64,000 nucleotides of DNA from an uncultured Clostridium sp. (GCA_948465565.1 CAOJXR010000001.1:1-64000), one strand, 5' to 3'; counted from the first letter of the stretch, positions 45,523-54,542 are shown. Made by a program: numbers and translations. Notes: generated from the sequence alone by a model not told the origin.

Positions 45523-46020
45523 ATGGAAATAAAAAAGAGGGAGGTTATAGCCAGCATAGTAATTATTGCTATAATGCTAATCATCGGATTTAGTATTAGC
45601 AATTCAATCAGGCAAAACCTCCTGGAAAAGTACCACGAGTATGACACTGCAATCCATATCGACAAGGAAGAACTTTTTAGGTATGGAATGCGAACAAGCA
45701 TCGGACATGCATTTGCATACGGCGAACTTACAACGCTTGACCCTGTGACCTTTCCTGAAATACAAGGACAATACTCCTATGTGAAAAAGGAAGAGCAAGA
45801 ATACACAAGGCATACACGAACAGTGACTGAGACTTATACAGATTCTGATGGAAAAACAAAAACACGAACAAGAACAGAAGAGTATTGGACTTGGGACACA
45901 ATGAGAACAGAACGTCTTGAATCTGGACACCAGATACTGGTGTTTTGGATATTCTGGATATTGTTCACGGCTGTCCTAGTTGTAGGATTCTATTATCTCG
46001 AAAATAGATGGTTAGATTAG
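45523..46020 (+). CDS. Small two-helix membrane protein next to lemA
   Basis: A 165-residue protein with membrane segments at about 8-27 and 138-160. Between them is an extracytoplasmic region with a basic, threonine-rich hairpin (TVTETYTDSDGKTKTRTRTE) and the EYWTWD motif. I recognise the pattern from proteins linked to LemA but know no function. It follows the lemA remnant by 11 bases and has its own terminator. Base composition and codon use (CTT, AGG, GGA next to G+C-ending codons) differ from the AT-rich neighbours, which suggests transfer. Confidence 0.6.
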   Translation: MEIKKREVIASIVIIAIMLIIGFSISNSIRQNLLEKYHEYDTAIHIDKEELFRYGMRTSIGHAFAYGELTTLDPVTFPEIQGQYSYVKKEEQEYTRHTRTVTETYTDSDGKTKTRTRTEEYWTWDTMRTERLESGHQILVFWIFWILFTAVLVVGFYYLENRWLD

Positions 46021-46035
46021 GCGCTGAAAAAAAGG

Positions 46036-46074
46036 AAGCCCTCTTCGGATAACACCGAAGGGGGCTTTCCCCTT
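46036..46074 (+). terminator. Terminator of the lemA-remnant cassette
   Basis: A 13-bp GC-rich stem (46036-46048 with 46055-46067, one G-T pair) followed by TTCCCCTTT. Convergent with iscU. Confidence 0.75.
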
Positions 46075-46091
46075 TATAAAAACTTTGGCTT

Positions 46092-46535
46092 TTAGTGTCC
46101 GCAACAACCATTACAATTATGCTCCTTCAAGCCACATTTTTCTCTAATTTCTTCTTCAGAAAGTTTCCCTTCTTTTCTATAATAATCAGCAATAGCCTCA
46201 TGGATAGCCTCTTCAGCCAAAACAGAACAATGCAACTTAACAGGAGGAAGACCACCAAGAGAGCTAACAACATCAGTATTCTTCAAAGCCAAAGCCTCAT
46301 CAATAGTTTTACCTTTAATCATTTCAGTAGAAATACTACTTGTAGCAATAGCAGCGCCACAACCAAAAGTTTTAAACTTAACATCAACAATGATATTATT
46401 TTGAACTTTTATAAACATTTTCATGATATCTCCACAAACAGGATTTCCAACTTCACCAACACCAGAAGCATCTTCGATTTTTCCTACATTTCTAGGATTT
46501 GTATAATGATCAACAACTTTATCTGAATATTCCAT
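46092..46535 (-). CDS. iscU: Iron-sulfur cluster scaffold IscU/NifU-N
   Basis: A 147-residue scaffold on which sulfur from IscS and iron are assembled. The three cluster cysteines are present in GNPVCGD, FGCGAAIA and LHCSVLAEEA. The start YSDKVVDHYTNPRNVG is typical. Unusual is the C-terminal tail CGLKEHNCNGCCGH, which adds four cysteines beyond the normal end. Its ATG lies on the last bases of iscS, so translation is coupled. Confidence 0.95.
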   Translation of the reverse strand: MEYSDKVVDHYTNPRNVGKIEDASGVGEVGNPVCGDIMKMFIKVQNNIIVDVKFKTFGCGAAIATSSISTEMIKGKTIDEALALKNTDVVSSLGGLPPVKLHCSVLAEEAIHEAIADYYRKEGKLSEEEIREKCGLKEHNCNGCCGH

Positions 46536-47716
46536 TACTTATTTTCCTCCTCAACAAATTTTTCCCATAAAGGGGACATATCCCTTAATCTTTGAACTAT
46601 CTCAACTAAATTATCAAGTAAATAATCAATTTCTTCTTTAGTATTATATTTTCCAATAGAAATTCTCAAAGAACCGTGAGCAATCTCATGAGGTAAGCCA
46701 ATTGCAAGCAAAACATGAGATGGGTCTAGAGAACCAGAACTACAAGCACTACCACTTGAAGCACAAATTCCTTTCAAATCTAAATTCAAAAGCAATCCTT
46801 CGCCCTCAATAAATCTAAAAGAAATATTACTATTTCCAGGTAGTCGACTTTTCATATCCCCATTTACCTTGATATAAGGAATTCGCTTAATAACCTGAGA
46901 TACATAATAATCTCTCAAATCTTTGATTTGTTTTGTATGTTCATCTAAATCTCTATAAGCAATTTCAATTGCTTTTCCAAGCCCAACGATACCAGGAACA
47001 TTTTCGGTACCAGCACGTTTATTTCTTTCCTGATGACCACCATTTATAAACTTATCAAATTTAATTCCTTTTCTTATATATAAAGCACCAATTCCTTTTG
47101 GACCATAAAATTTATGACCAGAAAGAGATAGAGCATCAATATTTAATTCTTGAACATCAATTCTAACACTACCTATAGCTTGTACAGCATCAGTATGGAA
47201 AACAATTCCACGCCTTTTGGCTAATTCACCAATTTCTTTTATAGGTTGAATTGTACCAATCTCATTATTAGCAAACATTACAGAAATAAGAGTAGTAGTA
47301 GGTTTAATTGCAGATTTTAATTCTTCTAAATCAAGAATACCATTTTCATCAACCCCAACATAGCTAACTTCAAATCCTTCTTTTTCTAATTGCTTACAAG
47401 TTTCTAGAATAGCTGGATGTTCAATTTTAGAAGTAATGATATGATTACCTTTATTCTTATTGGCGTAAGCAATTCCTTTTAAAGCCATATTATCACTTTC
47501 ACTACCACCAGCAGTAAAATAAATTTCTTGTGGTTCACAATTTAAAACATTAGCAACTTTCTCACGAGAATCTTCAATAGCTTTTTTATTATCTCGTCCA
47601 ATCTTATAAATAGAGGATGGATTACCATAACTTTCTGAGAAATAAGGTAGCATAACTTTTAAAACCTCATCATCAGTTCTAGTTGTTGCACTATTATCAA
47701 AATATATTGATTTCAT
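46535..47716 (-). CDS. iscS: Cysteine desulfurase
   Basis: A 393-residue pyridoxal-phosphate enzyme that takes sulfur from cysteine for cluster assembly. The N-terminus YFDNSATTRTDDEVL, the PLP-binding Lys in SLSGHKFYGPKG and the mobile-loop catalytic Cys in SSGSACSSGSLDPSHVL are all present; the loop length fits the IscS/NifS (class I) group. AAAAGGAGAAAATT precedes the ATG. It is transcribed from an IscR-box promoter together with iscU. Confidence 0.95.
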   Translation of the reverse strand: MKSIYFDNSATTRTDDEVLKVMLPYFSESYGNPSSIYKIGRDNKKAIEDSREKVANVLNCEPQEIYFTAGGSESDNMALKGIAYANKNKGNHIITSKIEHPAILETCKQLEKEGFEVSYVGVDENGILDLEELKSAIKPTTTLISVMFANNEIGTIQPIKEIGELAKRRGIVFHTDAVQAIGSVRIDVQELNIDALSLSGHKFYGPKGIGALYIRKGIKFDKFINGGHQERNKRAGTENVPGIVGLGKAIEIAYRDLDEHTKQIKDLRDYYVSQVIKRIPYIKVNGDMKSRLPGNSNISFRFIEGEGLLLNLDLKGICASSGSACSSGSLDPSHVLLAIGLPHEIAHGSLRISIGKYNTKEEIDYLLDNLVEIVQRLRDMSPLWEKFVEEENK

Positions 47717-47743
47717 ATAATTTTCTCCTTTTCATATTAAACT

Positions 47744-47787
47744 GCTAGGAATTATAAAACATATATCCTAGCAAGTCAATAGGAATT
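47744..47787 (-). promoter_or_regulatory. iscS promoter with Rrf2/IscR operator
   Basis: On the minus strand, TTGACT (47774-47779) and TATAAT (47751-47756) lie 17 bases apart. The inverted repeat GCTAGGA-N15-TCCTAGC (47744-47750 with 47766-47772) covers the spacer and -10, and a further AATTCCTA lies just upstream (47780-47787). The motif AATTCCTAG also occurs at the iscR promoter. Confidence 0.7.
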
Positions 47788-47816
47788 ACAAATAAAAAAA
47801 TAGAAATTAAAAATTT

Positions 47817-48215
47817 CTATTTAATTAAATCCTCTAAAGTCTTACTATCAACATACTCAGCAATAACATTATCAAGCCCTTGCCAAAAAGAAAAAGTCTT
47901 ACAATTTTCCTTCCTAGAACACCCACCATCATCAGTTAAGCAAAAAATAGGAGATAAGTCACCCTCTGTGGCTCTCAAAATATCACCAATAACATATTCA
48001 CTAGGTTTCTTTGTTAATTTATAACCACCAGTATTTCCACGAGCAGACTCCAAATAACCAGCTTTATTTAATAAAGAGATTATTTGCTCCAGATATTTAT
48101 TTGAAATTTCTTGTCTAATAGCTATATCTTTTAAAGACACAAATGCCCCATCACTATGCAATGCCAAATCAATCATTACTCTAAGAGCATACCTACCTTT
48201 AGTTGAAATTTTCAT
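47817..48215 (-). CDS. iscR: Rrf2-family regulator IscR
   Basis: A 132-residue winged-helix regulator. The helix-turn-helix start MKISTKGRYALRVMIDLA and the recognition block ISNKYLEQIISLLNKAGYLESARG are typical. Three cysteines (CLTDDGGCSRKENC near 92-105) can hold an iron-sulfur cluster, so it likely senses cluster supply and controls isc genes. Its own promoter carries the same AATTCCTAG motif, which suggests autoregulation. TTGGAGGCGATT precedes the ATG. Confidence 0.9.
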   Translation of the reverse strand: MKISTKGRYALRVMIDLALHSDGAFVSLKDIAIRQEISNKYLEQIISLLNKAGYLESARGNTGGYKLTKKPSEYVIGDILRATEGDLSPIFCLTDDGGCSRKENCKTFSFWQGLDNVIAEYVDSKTLEDLIK

Positions 48216-48236
48216 ACAATCGCCTCCAATGAAAAT

Positions 48237-48266
48237 ATTATACTATCAAAATACTAGGAATTGCAA
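48237..48266 (-). promoter_or_regulatory. iscR promoter with IscR-type half site
   Basis: On the minus strand, TTGCAA (48261-48266) and TATAAT (48237-48242) with an 18-base spacer. AATTCCTAG (48254-48262) overlaps the -35 box. Confidence 0.6.
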
Positions 48267-48281
48267 TAAGTATTTAAACAA

Positions 48282-48323
48282 AAATGAACTGGGACAACCA
48301 GTTAAGGTTATCCCAGTTCATTT
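48282..48323 (-). terminator. Terminator of the G+C-rich membrane protein gene
   Basis: An 18-bp stem (48282-48299 with 48306-48323, one G-T pair). On the minus strand it is followed by TTTTGTTTAAA. Confidence 0.85.
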
Positions 48324-48340
48324 GGCCATTTCTAGCCAGG

Positions 48341-48853
48341 TCATCTTGTACGGTATGGAGCAGTGGAATGATTCCTACGGGCACGGCGTGCAGCACGCTG
48401 GCGCTTTGCGGTAACCGTCGCAGAGACGAAAACCTTAAACATGCAAACGTCAATAAACCATAAGGCGATGCCAATGATAAGTTCTGCAAGCCCTGCGAGA
48501 ATGGTAAGCGATTCGCACTGATCACGACAAGCCCATTTCACAACAGGGTCTGTTGCGTTAGCAACAAATGCGGCTCTTTCGTCAAGCAGTGCTTTAGCTT
48601 TTTCATCCCATTCCTCGGCAGAATTCATGTAGCCACCAAGCGGATACGAACGAGCCATTTCATAGAAATAGTCGTGCTGACTATTGGCTTTGTTGATATC
48701 GCAGTAGTAGGAATACATCTTCCACTGGGTTGTCAGGATTGTGCAGCTGGTGTTGGTCACGAACCAAGCTCCGAATCCGAGCGCAATAGCGCAGATGAGG
48801 AAAACCAACCTAGCGGTCGGTACCTGAGTTTTCCGAGTTTTCTTTGCAGCCAT
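48341..48853 (-). CDS. G+C-rich orphan membrane protein
   Basis: A 170-residue protein I cannot assign. A basic start (MAAKKTRKTQ) leads into a membrane helix at about 15-36, then an extracytoplasmic loop with a few cysteines, a second helix at about 118-143, and a very basic cytoplasmic tail (AKRQRAARRARRNH). The DNA is near 50% G+C by eye against roughly 30% around it, and codon choice differs strongly, so the gene was probably acquired. The start at 48853 follows TTTGGAGGTATT. Own ribosome binding site and terminator make a compact cassette. Confidence 0.6.
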   Translation of the reverse strand: MAAKKTRKTQVPTARLVFLICAIALGFGAWFVTNTSCTILTTQWKMYSYYCDINKANSQHDYFYEMARSYPLGGYMNSAEEWDEKAKALLDERAAFVANATDPVVKWACRDQCESLTILAGLAELIIGIALWFIDVCMFKVFVSATVTAKRQRAARRARRNHSTAPYRTR

Positions 48854-49001
48854 GATGAATACCTCCAAATGTTTTTTATTTTGTTGTGCAAAAAAACGGC
48901 TCATAATAAGGAAAAGCTATTAATATTATACCATAAAATAAAAAAATGTGCAAAAAACAGAAATTTTATAAAAAATATGTACAAAAAACATAACAAAATA
49001 T

Positions 49002-49030
49002 TTGACAAAAAAATTTTTTTAATAGATAAT
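49002..49030 (+). promoter_or_regulatory. glgP promoter
   Basis: TTGACA (49002-49007) and GATAAT (49025-49030), spacer 17 bases, 50 bases before the chosen glgP start. Confidence 0.6.
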
Positions 49031-49079
49031 TATAATGTTAAAACAGAAGAAAAACGGAAAAGTTACAAAGGAGGAAAAT

Positions 49080-51644
49080 ATGTATATTTTCAATAGAATT
49101 ACAGTTGTACCACAATTACCTAAAGAGCTAAAAAGATTATCTGAAATAGCAAACAATTTATGGTGGTCTTGGAACACAGAATTTTTACAAATATTTAAAA
49201 TGATTGACCCAGATTTATGGGAAAGAATTGACAAAAATCCAACAAAATTTTTGAAACTAGTATCACAAGAAAAAATAGAAAGAGCATCTAAAAATGAAGA
49301 AATATTAAAACTATATGAAGCAGTAGTTTCAAATTATGAAAATTATATTTGTAGTAAAGATACTTGGTTTGCAAGAAAATATCCAAATAACAAAAAAGAT
49401 TTAATAGCATATTTTTCAGCAGAATATGGAATTGATGAAATATTACCAATTTACTCAGGTGGACTTGGAATACTATCAGGAGACCATTTAAAATCAGCAA
49501 GTGACTTAGGAATACCACTTGTAGCAGTTGGACTTTTATATAAAAACGGATATTTCAATCAAAAAATAAATGGATATGGTGGACAAGAATCAGAATACAA
49601 TAATATAGATTTATACAATTTGCCAATAAACCCAGTAAAAAATGCAGAAGATAAAGATTTAATATTAGAAGTTCCAATGCTAGGCAATACTTTATATCTA
49701 AAGATTTGGCAAATACAAGTAGGTAGAGTAAATCTTTACTTAATGGATTCTGATATAGATGAGAATATTGAAGAATTTAGAAATATAACATTAAAACTAT
49801 ATGGTGGAGATAAAGAAATGAGAATAAGACAAGAGATTGTCTTAGGAATGGCAGGAGTAAAATTACTAAAAGAATTAGGACTAAAACCTACTGTTTATCA
49901 TATGAATGAAGGACATTCATCTTTCTTAACTCTACAATTAATAAAAGATACAATGAAAGAAAAACAAGTATCTTTTGGTATAGCAAAAGAAATAGTAACA
50001 GCTCAAACAGCATTCACAACACACACACCAGTTCCAGCAGGAAATGACATATTTGATATAGATTTAGTAGAAAAATATTTTAATGGAATTTGGGAAGAAT
50101 ACGGAATTTCTAGAGAAGAATTTCTACGTTTAGGAATGAAAGAAACTATAGGATTAGAACCAGGCTTTAACATGGGAATATTAGCATTAAGAATTGCTGG
50201 AAAGAAAAACGGAGTAAGTAAACTTCATGGAGCAGTTTCAAGGGAACTATTCACAGAAGTATGGCCAGACATAGCAGCAAATGAATCACCAATTACATAT
50301 GTAACAAACGGAATTCATACATGCAGCTGGCTTGCACCAAATTTGAAAAAATTATATAACGAATATTTAATACCATATTGGCAAGATAATATTCAAGACG
50401 ATAATATTTGGAAAAAAATAAACACAATACCAGATGAAAGACTATGGGAAGAACATTTAAAAAGAAAACAAAAATTAATGGAACTAGCAAAGAAAAACAT
50501 TACAGAAAGATATAGAAGAAGTGGATACAGCTACGATGATATAAATGAAGTAGTATCAAAACTAAATCCAAAAGCTTTAACAATAGGTTTCTCAAGAAGA
50601 TTTGCAACATACAAAAGAGCAACATTAATTTTTAGAGATATAGAAAGACTAACACAAATTTTAAATCAAGCAAACAGACCAGTTCAAATAATATTTGCAG
50701 GAAAAGCACATCCAGCAGATATTGAAGGACAAAACTTAATAAAGCAAATACATGAAATATCACTAATGCCACAATTCAAAGGAAAGATATTTATATTAGA
50801 AAATTACAATATTGGACTAGCAAGATATCTAGTAAGTGGTGTTGACGTATGGTTAAATAACCCAAGAAGACCGATGGAAGCGTCAGGAACATCTGGAGAA
50901 AAAGCATCTGTAAATGGTGTTGTAAACTTTAGTGTACTAGATGGATGGTGGGCAGAAGGATATGATACAACAAATGGTTGGTCAATAGGAACAGAAACAA
51001 ATTATGATTCTTATGAAATTCAAGACAATAGCGATAGTGATAGTATTTATAGCACGTTAGAAAACAAAATAATACCAGCATACTATAATAAACAAAACGA
51101 AAAAGGATTTTCTAAAGAATGGCTAAAATACATGAAAAACTCTATAATAACAACAGGTGGAAAATACAGTACATCAAGAATGTTAATAGATTATATGGAA
51201 AAGATTTATATGCCACTATGCGATTTATACAATAACAATTTCAAAGAATTAACTAATGTAAATGATTTTGCAAAATGGAAAAAATCAGCCAAAGAAAGAT
51301 GGAATGAAATAAAAATTACACAAGAACACAATATTGACAATGTAAAAATGAATGCAGGAGATGTAATAGAAGTATCTTGCAAGGTTGAACTTCCAAATTT
51401 CAAACCAGAAAATGTAGCTGTACAAGTATATTATGGACAAATATTAGACACAGGAATAGTAAACAATATTTGTGTTACAGAAATGAAGAAAATTGAAGAT
51501 AATGGCGAAAACACTTATACATATACAGCAAAAATAAAATTACTTACAGGAGGAAACTTTGGTTATACATTCAGAGCAATGCCAAAACACAAAATGTTAC
51601 TAGATTCTGAGAATATGAATTTAATAAAATGGATGACAAAATAA
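49080..51644 (+). CDS. glgP: Alpha-glucan (glycogen) phosphorylase
   Basis: An 854-residue GT35 phosphorylase of the long bacterial group that starts with a DUF3417-like segment (LSEIANNLWWSWNTE). It releases glucose-1-phosphate from alpha-1,4-glucans. Marker blocks are YFSAEYGIDEILPIYSGGLG, HMNEGHSSF, TVTTHTPVPAGN-like (AFTTHTPVPAGND), GFSRRFATYKRA and the PLP lysine region EASGTSGEKASVNG. The start at 49080 follows AAAGGAGGAAAAT; a longer frame from 49035 covers that site. It is monocistronic. Confidence 0.92.
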   Translation: MYIFNRITVVPQLPKELKRLSEIANNLWWSWNTEFLQIFKMIDPDLWERIDKNPTKFLKLVSQEKIERASKNEEILKLYEAVVSNYENYICSKDTWFARKYPNNKKDLIAYFSAEYGIDEILPIYSGGLGILSGDHLKSASDLGIPLVAVGLLYKNGYFNQKINGYGGQESEYNNIDLYNLPINPVKNAEDKDLILEVPMLGNTLYLKIWQIQVGRVNLYLMDSDIDENIEEFRNITLKLYGGDKEMRIRQEIVLGMAGVKLLKELGLKPTVYHMNEGHSSFLTLQLIKDTMKEKQVSFGIAKEIVTAQTAFTTHTPVPAGNDIFDIDLVEKYFNGIWEEYGISREEFLRLGMKETIGLEPGFNMGILALRIAGKKNGVSKLHGAVSRELFTEVWPDIAANESPITYVTNGIHTCSWLAPNLKKLYNEYLIPYWQDNIQDDNIWKKINTIPDERLWEEHLKRKQKLMELAKKNITERYRRSGYSYDDINEVVSKLNPKALTIGFSRRFATYKRATLIFRDIERLTQILNQANRPVQIIFAGKAHPADIEGQNLIKQIHEISLMPQFKGKIFILENYNIGLARYLVSGVDVWLNNPRRPMEASGTSGEKASVNGVVNFSVLDGWWAEGYDTTNGWSIGTETNYDSYEIQDNSDSDSIYSTLENKIIPAYYNKQNEKGFSKEWLKYMKNSIITTGGKYSTSRMLIDYMEKIYMPLCDLYNNNFKELTNVNDFAKWKKSAKERWNEIKITQEHNIDNVKMNAGDVIEVSCKVELPNFKPENVAVQVYYGQILDTGIVNNICVTEMKKIEDNGENTYTYTAKIKLLTGGNFGYTFRAMPKHKMLLDSENMNLIKWMTK

Positions 51645-51653
51645 ATTTTGGAG

Positions 51654-51690
51654 AATATAGATATTAGAGAAAACTAATATCTATATTTTG
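51654..51690 (+). terminator. Terminator after glgP
   Basis: A 14-bp perfect stem (51654-51667 with 51674-51687) followed by TTTG TTT. Confidence 0.8.
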
Positions 51691-51728
51691 TTTATAACAC
51701 AAAACGACAAATATTTTGTAGAAAACAC

Positions 51729-51756
51729 TTGAAAAAATTGGAGTTTGTGGTATACT
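51729..51756 (+). promoter_or_regulatory. pyk promoter
   Basis: TTGAAA (51729-51734) and TATACT (51751-51756) with a 16-base spacer. Confidence 0.55.
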
Positions 51757-51804
51757 AAAGTGCGGTAAAGATTATTTTTTATTTATAAAAGGAGAGATAA
51801 TAAA

Positions 51805-53244
51805 ATGAAATCAAATTTAAGAAAAACTAAAATAGTTGGAACAATAGGACCTGCTAGTGAAAAAAGATTAGAAGAACTATTTGCTGCAGGGCTAAATGTT
51901 TGCAGAGTAAACTACTCACATGGAAGCTATGATGAGCAAAGAGAAAAAACAGAAGATATTATTAGAATAAGAGAAGAATTAGATTTACCAATTCCAATGA
52001 TTTTAGACATGCAAGGACCTGAAATCAGAACAGGTATGTTAGTAACAGGTAAAAATGAAAAAATAATGTTAGAAGATGGACAAAAATTCGTTTTAGTAAA
52101 TGAAGATATAATTGGAGACAAAGACAGAGTATCAGTTAGCTACAAAAACTTATACAAAGATGTAAAAGTTGGAGCTAAAATATTAATAGATGATGGTGCT
52201 ATAGAATTAGTTGTTGATGAAATAGTTGATAAAGACATTCATTGTACAGTAGTTCATGGAAATGGATTAGGAAGCAGAAAAACTATGAATTTACCAGGAA
52301 CAGCAGTACGTTTGCCAGCATTAAAAGAAAAAGATATAAATGACTTAATTACAGCTTGTGAACATGAATATGATTATGTTGCAGTATCTTTCACAAGAGG
52401 AAAAGATGATATAGATCAAGTTAGAAAAGTATTAGATGAACATGGTGGAAAAGACGTTAAGATTATAACAAAAGTTGAGAACGTTGAAGGTCTAGAACAT
52501 ATGGAAGAAATCGTTGAAAACGCTGACGTTCAAATGATTGCTCGTGGTGATATGGCTACAGAAACTGATTTCACAGAACCACCAGTAATGCAAAAGAAAT
52601 TCATCAAATTATCAAACAGAGCTAATAAACCAGCTATAACAGCTACACAAATGTTAGAATCAATGACTCACAATCCATTACCAACAAGAGCTGAAGCTAA
52701 CGACGTTGCAAACGCTATATATGATAGAACAAGTGCTGTTATGTTATCAGGTGAATGTGCTATGGGTGATTTCCCAGTAGAATGTGTTAAAACAATGGAC
52801 AAAATAGCAAAAAGAGTTGAACCAACAATAAACTACTGGAAGAGATTTGAACAAAATGACAATTATGAACTAAAGAATTTAGAAGACAATATTGCATATT
52901 CAGTATGCGTAATGGCTAAAAATATTGAAGCAGATGCTATCGTATGCTATACAAACACAGGTGATTCAGCTAGAAGATTATCAGGATTAGGAGCTGGATG
53001 CCCAATATTAGTTGTTACAGACAACAAGAGAACATTCCGTCAATTAGGTATTGCTTGGAACGTATTCCCAGTATATATTGAAAACAATGGCGATATCAAC
53101 AAAGTAATTGAAGAAGGTATTGCTAAACATAAGAAATTAGGAAACTTAGAATCAGGAGATAAAGTAGTTGTTGCTGGTGGATCAAAAATATTACCAGATT
53201 ACCCAACAAGCAAAGCTTTCGGTGGATTCTTAGAAATAGAATAA
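51805..53244 (+). CDS. pyk: Pyruvate kinase
   Basis: A 479-residue pyruvate kinase without the extra C-terminal PEP-utiliser domain. It makes pyruvate and ATP from phosphoenolpyruvate. Motifs: KIVGTIGPAS, the substrate-binding RVNYSHG, IITKVENVEGL (catalytic Lys), MIARGDM (metal), ITATQMLESM and MLSGECAMGDFPVE. The stretch after RGD (ATETDFTEPPVMQKKF) differs from the usual LGVEIPLEKVP, marking a divergent branch. Codon use is richer in preferred codons than the neighbours, as in highly expressed genes. AAAGGAGAGATAATAA precedes the ATG. Confidence 0.92.
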   Translation: MKSNLRKTKIVGTIGPASEKRLEELFAAGLNVCRVNYSHGSYDEQREKTEDIIRIREELDLPIPMILDMQGPEIRTGMLVTGKNEKIMLEDGQKFVLVNEDIIGDKDRVSVSYKNLYKDVKVGAKILIDDGAIELVVDEIVDKDIHCTVVHGNGLGSRKTMNLPGTAVRLPALKEKDINDLITACEHEYDYVAVSFTRGKDDIDQVRKVLDEHGGKDVKIITKVENVEGLEHMEEIVENADVQMIARGDMATETDFTEPPVMQKKFIKLSNRANKPAITATQMLESMTHNPLPTRAEANDVANAIYDRTSAVMLSGECAMGDFPVECVKTMDKIAKRVEPTINYWKRFEQNDNYELKNLEDNIAYSVCVMAKNIEADAIVCYTNTGDSARRLSGLGAGCPILVVTDNKRTFRQLGIAWNVFPVYIENNGDINKVIEEGIAKHKKLGNLESGDKVVVAGGSKILPDYPTSKAFGGFLEIE

Positions 53245-53287
53245 TTTAATAATATTTTAACAATTTAAAGATAAAATATACAAAACG

Positions 53288-53314
53288 AGGGAGACAATAA
53301 AAATCTCCCTTTTT
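53288..53314 (+). terminator. Terminator after pyk
   Basis: AGGGAGA (53288-53294) with TCTCCCT (53304-53310) and a T run. Confidence 0.85.
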
Positions 53315-53336
53315 GTGTAATAAAGGAGGTTTTTTT

Positions 53337-53996
53337 ATGGAAGACGTATACGTACAAAGCACAAACAAAACGCTTGCTCAAACATTCTTATGGATGTTTT
53401 TAGGCATAATAAGTACAGGAGTTGTTGCAGCATATACTTATTATAGTGGAGCATTTATAGAAATAGCTTCAGCATGGACAGCAATATTAATAGCACAAGT
53501 TGTAATTGCATTACTATTTGGACTTTGCTTTAAGAAATTACCAGCAACATTAGTAACAATATTATTCTTTGCTTACTCAATGCTTACAGGTGCAACATTC
53601 TCAGTTATATTCGCAGTTTTTGATTTAACAACAATTGCATATGCATTATTTGCAACAGCAGGATTCTTCGGAATACTAGCATTGATTGGATATAAAACAG
53701 AAAGAGATTTATCAGGATTTGGAAATGTATTATTCGCAGCACTTATTATGGGATTGATATTAACATTAGTTAATATATTTTTAGGTAGCTCAGGACTTGA
53801 TATTATATTAGACTGGGTAATTCTAGGAATATTTGCTGGATTAACAATGTATGATATGAACAAAGTTAAAATGATGAGCGAAGAAGAGGGAATTGACCAA
53901 GAAAAAGTTGCAATATACGGAGCAATGGAATTATACTTAGACTTCATTAATATGTTCTTACGTATATTATCAATAATAGGAAGAAATAGAGACTAA
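53337..53996 (+). CDS. Bax inhibitor-1 (YccA/YbhL) family membrane protein
   Basis: A 219-residue protein with seven hydrophobic segments of the Bax1-I family, related to the bacterial calcium-leak channel BsYetJ. The start (NKTLAQTFLWMFLGIISTGV) and the end block MYDMNKVKMM...YGAMELYLDFINMFLRILSI are typical; the two aspartates of the pH-sensing pair are within ILDWVILGIFAGLTMYD. The start at 53337 follows TAAAGGAGGT. Ca2+ conductance is plausible but unproven. Confidence 0.9.
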   Translation: MEDVYVQSTNKTLAQTFLWMFLGIISTGVVAAYTYYSGAFIEIASAWTAILIAQVVIALLFGLCFKKLPATLVTILFFAYSMLTGATFSVIFAVFDLTTIAYALFATAGFFGILALIGYKTERDLSGFGNVLFAALIMGLILTLVNIFLGSSGLDIILDWVILGIFAGLTMYDMNKVKMMSEEEGIDQEKVAIYGAMELYLDFINMFLRILSIIGRNRD

Positions 53997-53997
53997 G

Positions 53998-54038
53998 TTT
54001 TAAAAAGCTAGTATTATTAGATACTAGCTTTTTTAAAA
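53998..54038 (+). terminator. Terminator after the Bax1-I gene
   Basis: AAAAAGCTAGTA with TACTAGCTTTTTT around an 8-base loop, extended by TTTT/AAAA on the outside. Confidence 0.85.
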
Positions 54039-54063
54039 CTTAAACTTAAGGACAAGGAGAAAT

Positions 54064-54411
54064 ATGAAGAAATTTATATTATCATTTAAATATGCAATAG
54101 AAGGAATAATTACAGGAATAAAAGAAGAACGAAACATGAAAATACACTTACTAGCTGTGATTGTAGTTATTGCCATGGGAATAATATATAAAATATCAAA
54201 AATAGAGTGGATTATTTGTATAGTATTATTTGGATTAGTTATATCATCAGAATTAATAAATACAGCTATTGAAAACGCAATAGATTTAGTAACAGATGAG
54301 AAAAATGAACTTGCTAAAAAAGCTAAAGATACAGCAGCAGGATCAGTATTAATAAATGCTATTATTTCTGCCATTATTGCTGGACTTATATGGATACCAA
54401 AGATTTTTTAG
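54064..54411 (+). CDS. dgkA: Diacylglycerol / undecaprenol kinase
   Basis: A 115-residue small membrane kinase with three hydrophobic segments. The signature ELINTAIENAIDLV (catalytic Glu) and KDTAAGSVLINA are present. In Gram-positive bacteria this family phosphorylates undecaprenol, feeding the same lipid carrier pool as UppP. ACAAGGAGAAAT precedes the ATG. It stands alone between terminators. Confidence 0.92.
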   Translation: MKKFILSFKYAIEGIITGIKEERNMKIHLLAVIVVIAMGIIYKISKIEWIICIVLFGLVISSELINTAIENAIDLVTDEKNELAKKAKDTAAGSVLINAIISAIIAGLIWIPKIF

Positions 54412-54456
54412 GAAATTCATAATTAGTTCACAAAGAACTGATATATTGTAGTCACT

Positions 54457-54520
54457 TTAGAAGTAGTTATTATATGTTTTCATTATCCCCTTTTAAATGA
54501 AAGATAGCTACTTCTAATTT
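54457..54520 (+). terminator. Branched hairpin between dgkA and the two-component genes
   Basis: The outer stem TTAGAAGTAG (54457-54466) pairs with CTACTTCTAA (54508-54517), an inner TTTCATT/AATGAAA stem lies in the loop, and TTTTAT follows. It is likely a dgkA terminator or an attenuator in the leader of the regulator gene. Confidence 0.6.
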
Positions 54521-54542
54521 TATATAAAGGAAGAGTGAAAAA

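Noticed and set aside
46095..46526. A 143-codon plus-strand frame opposite iscU
   Set aside because: The minus strand holds a complete IscU with all cluster cysteines; the plus frame has no ribosome binding site.
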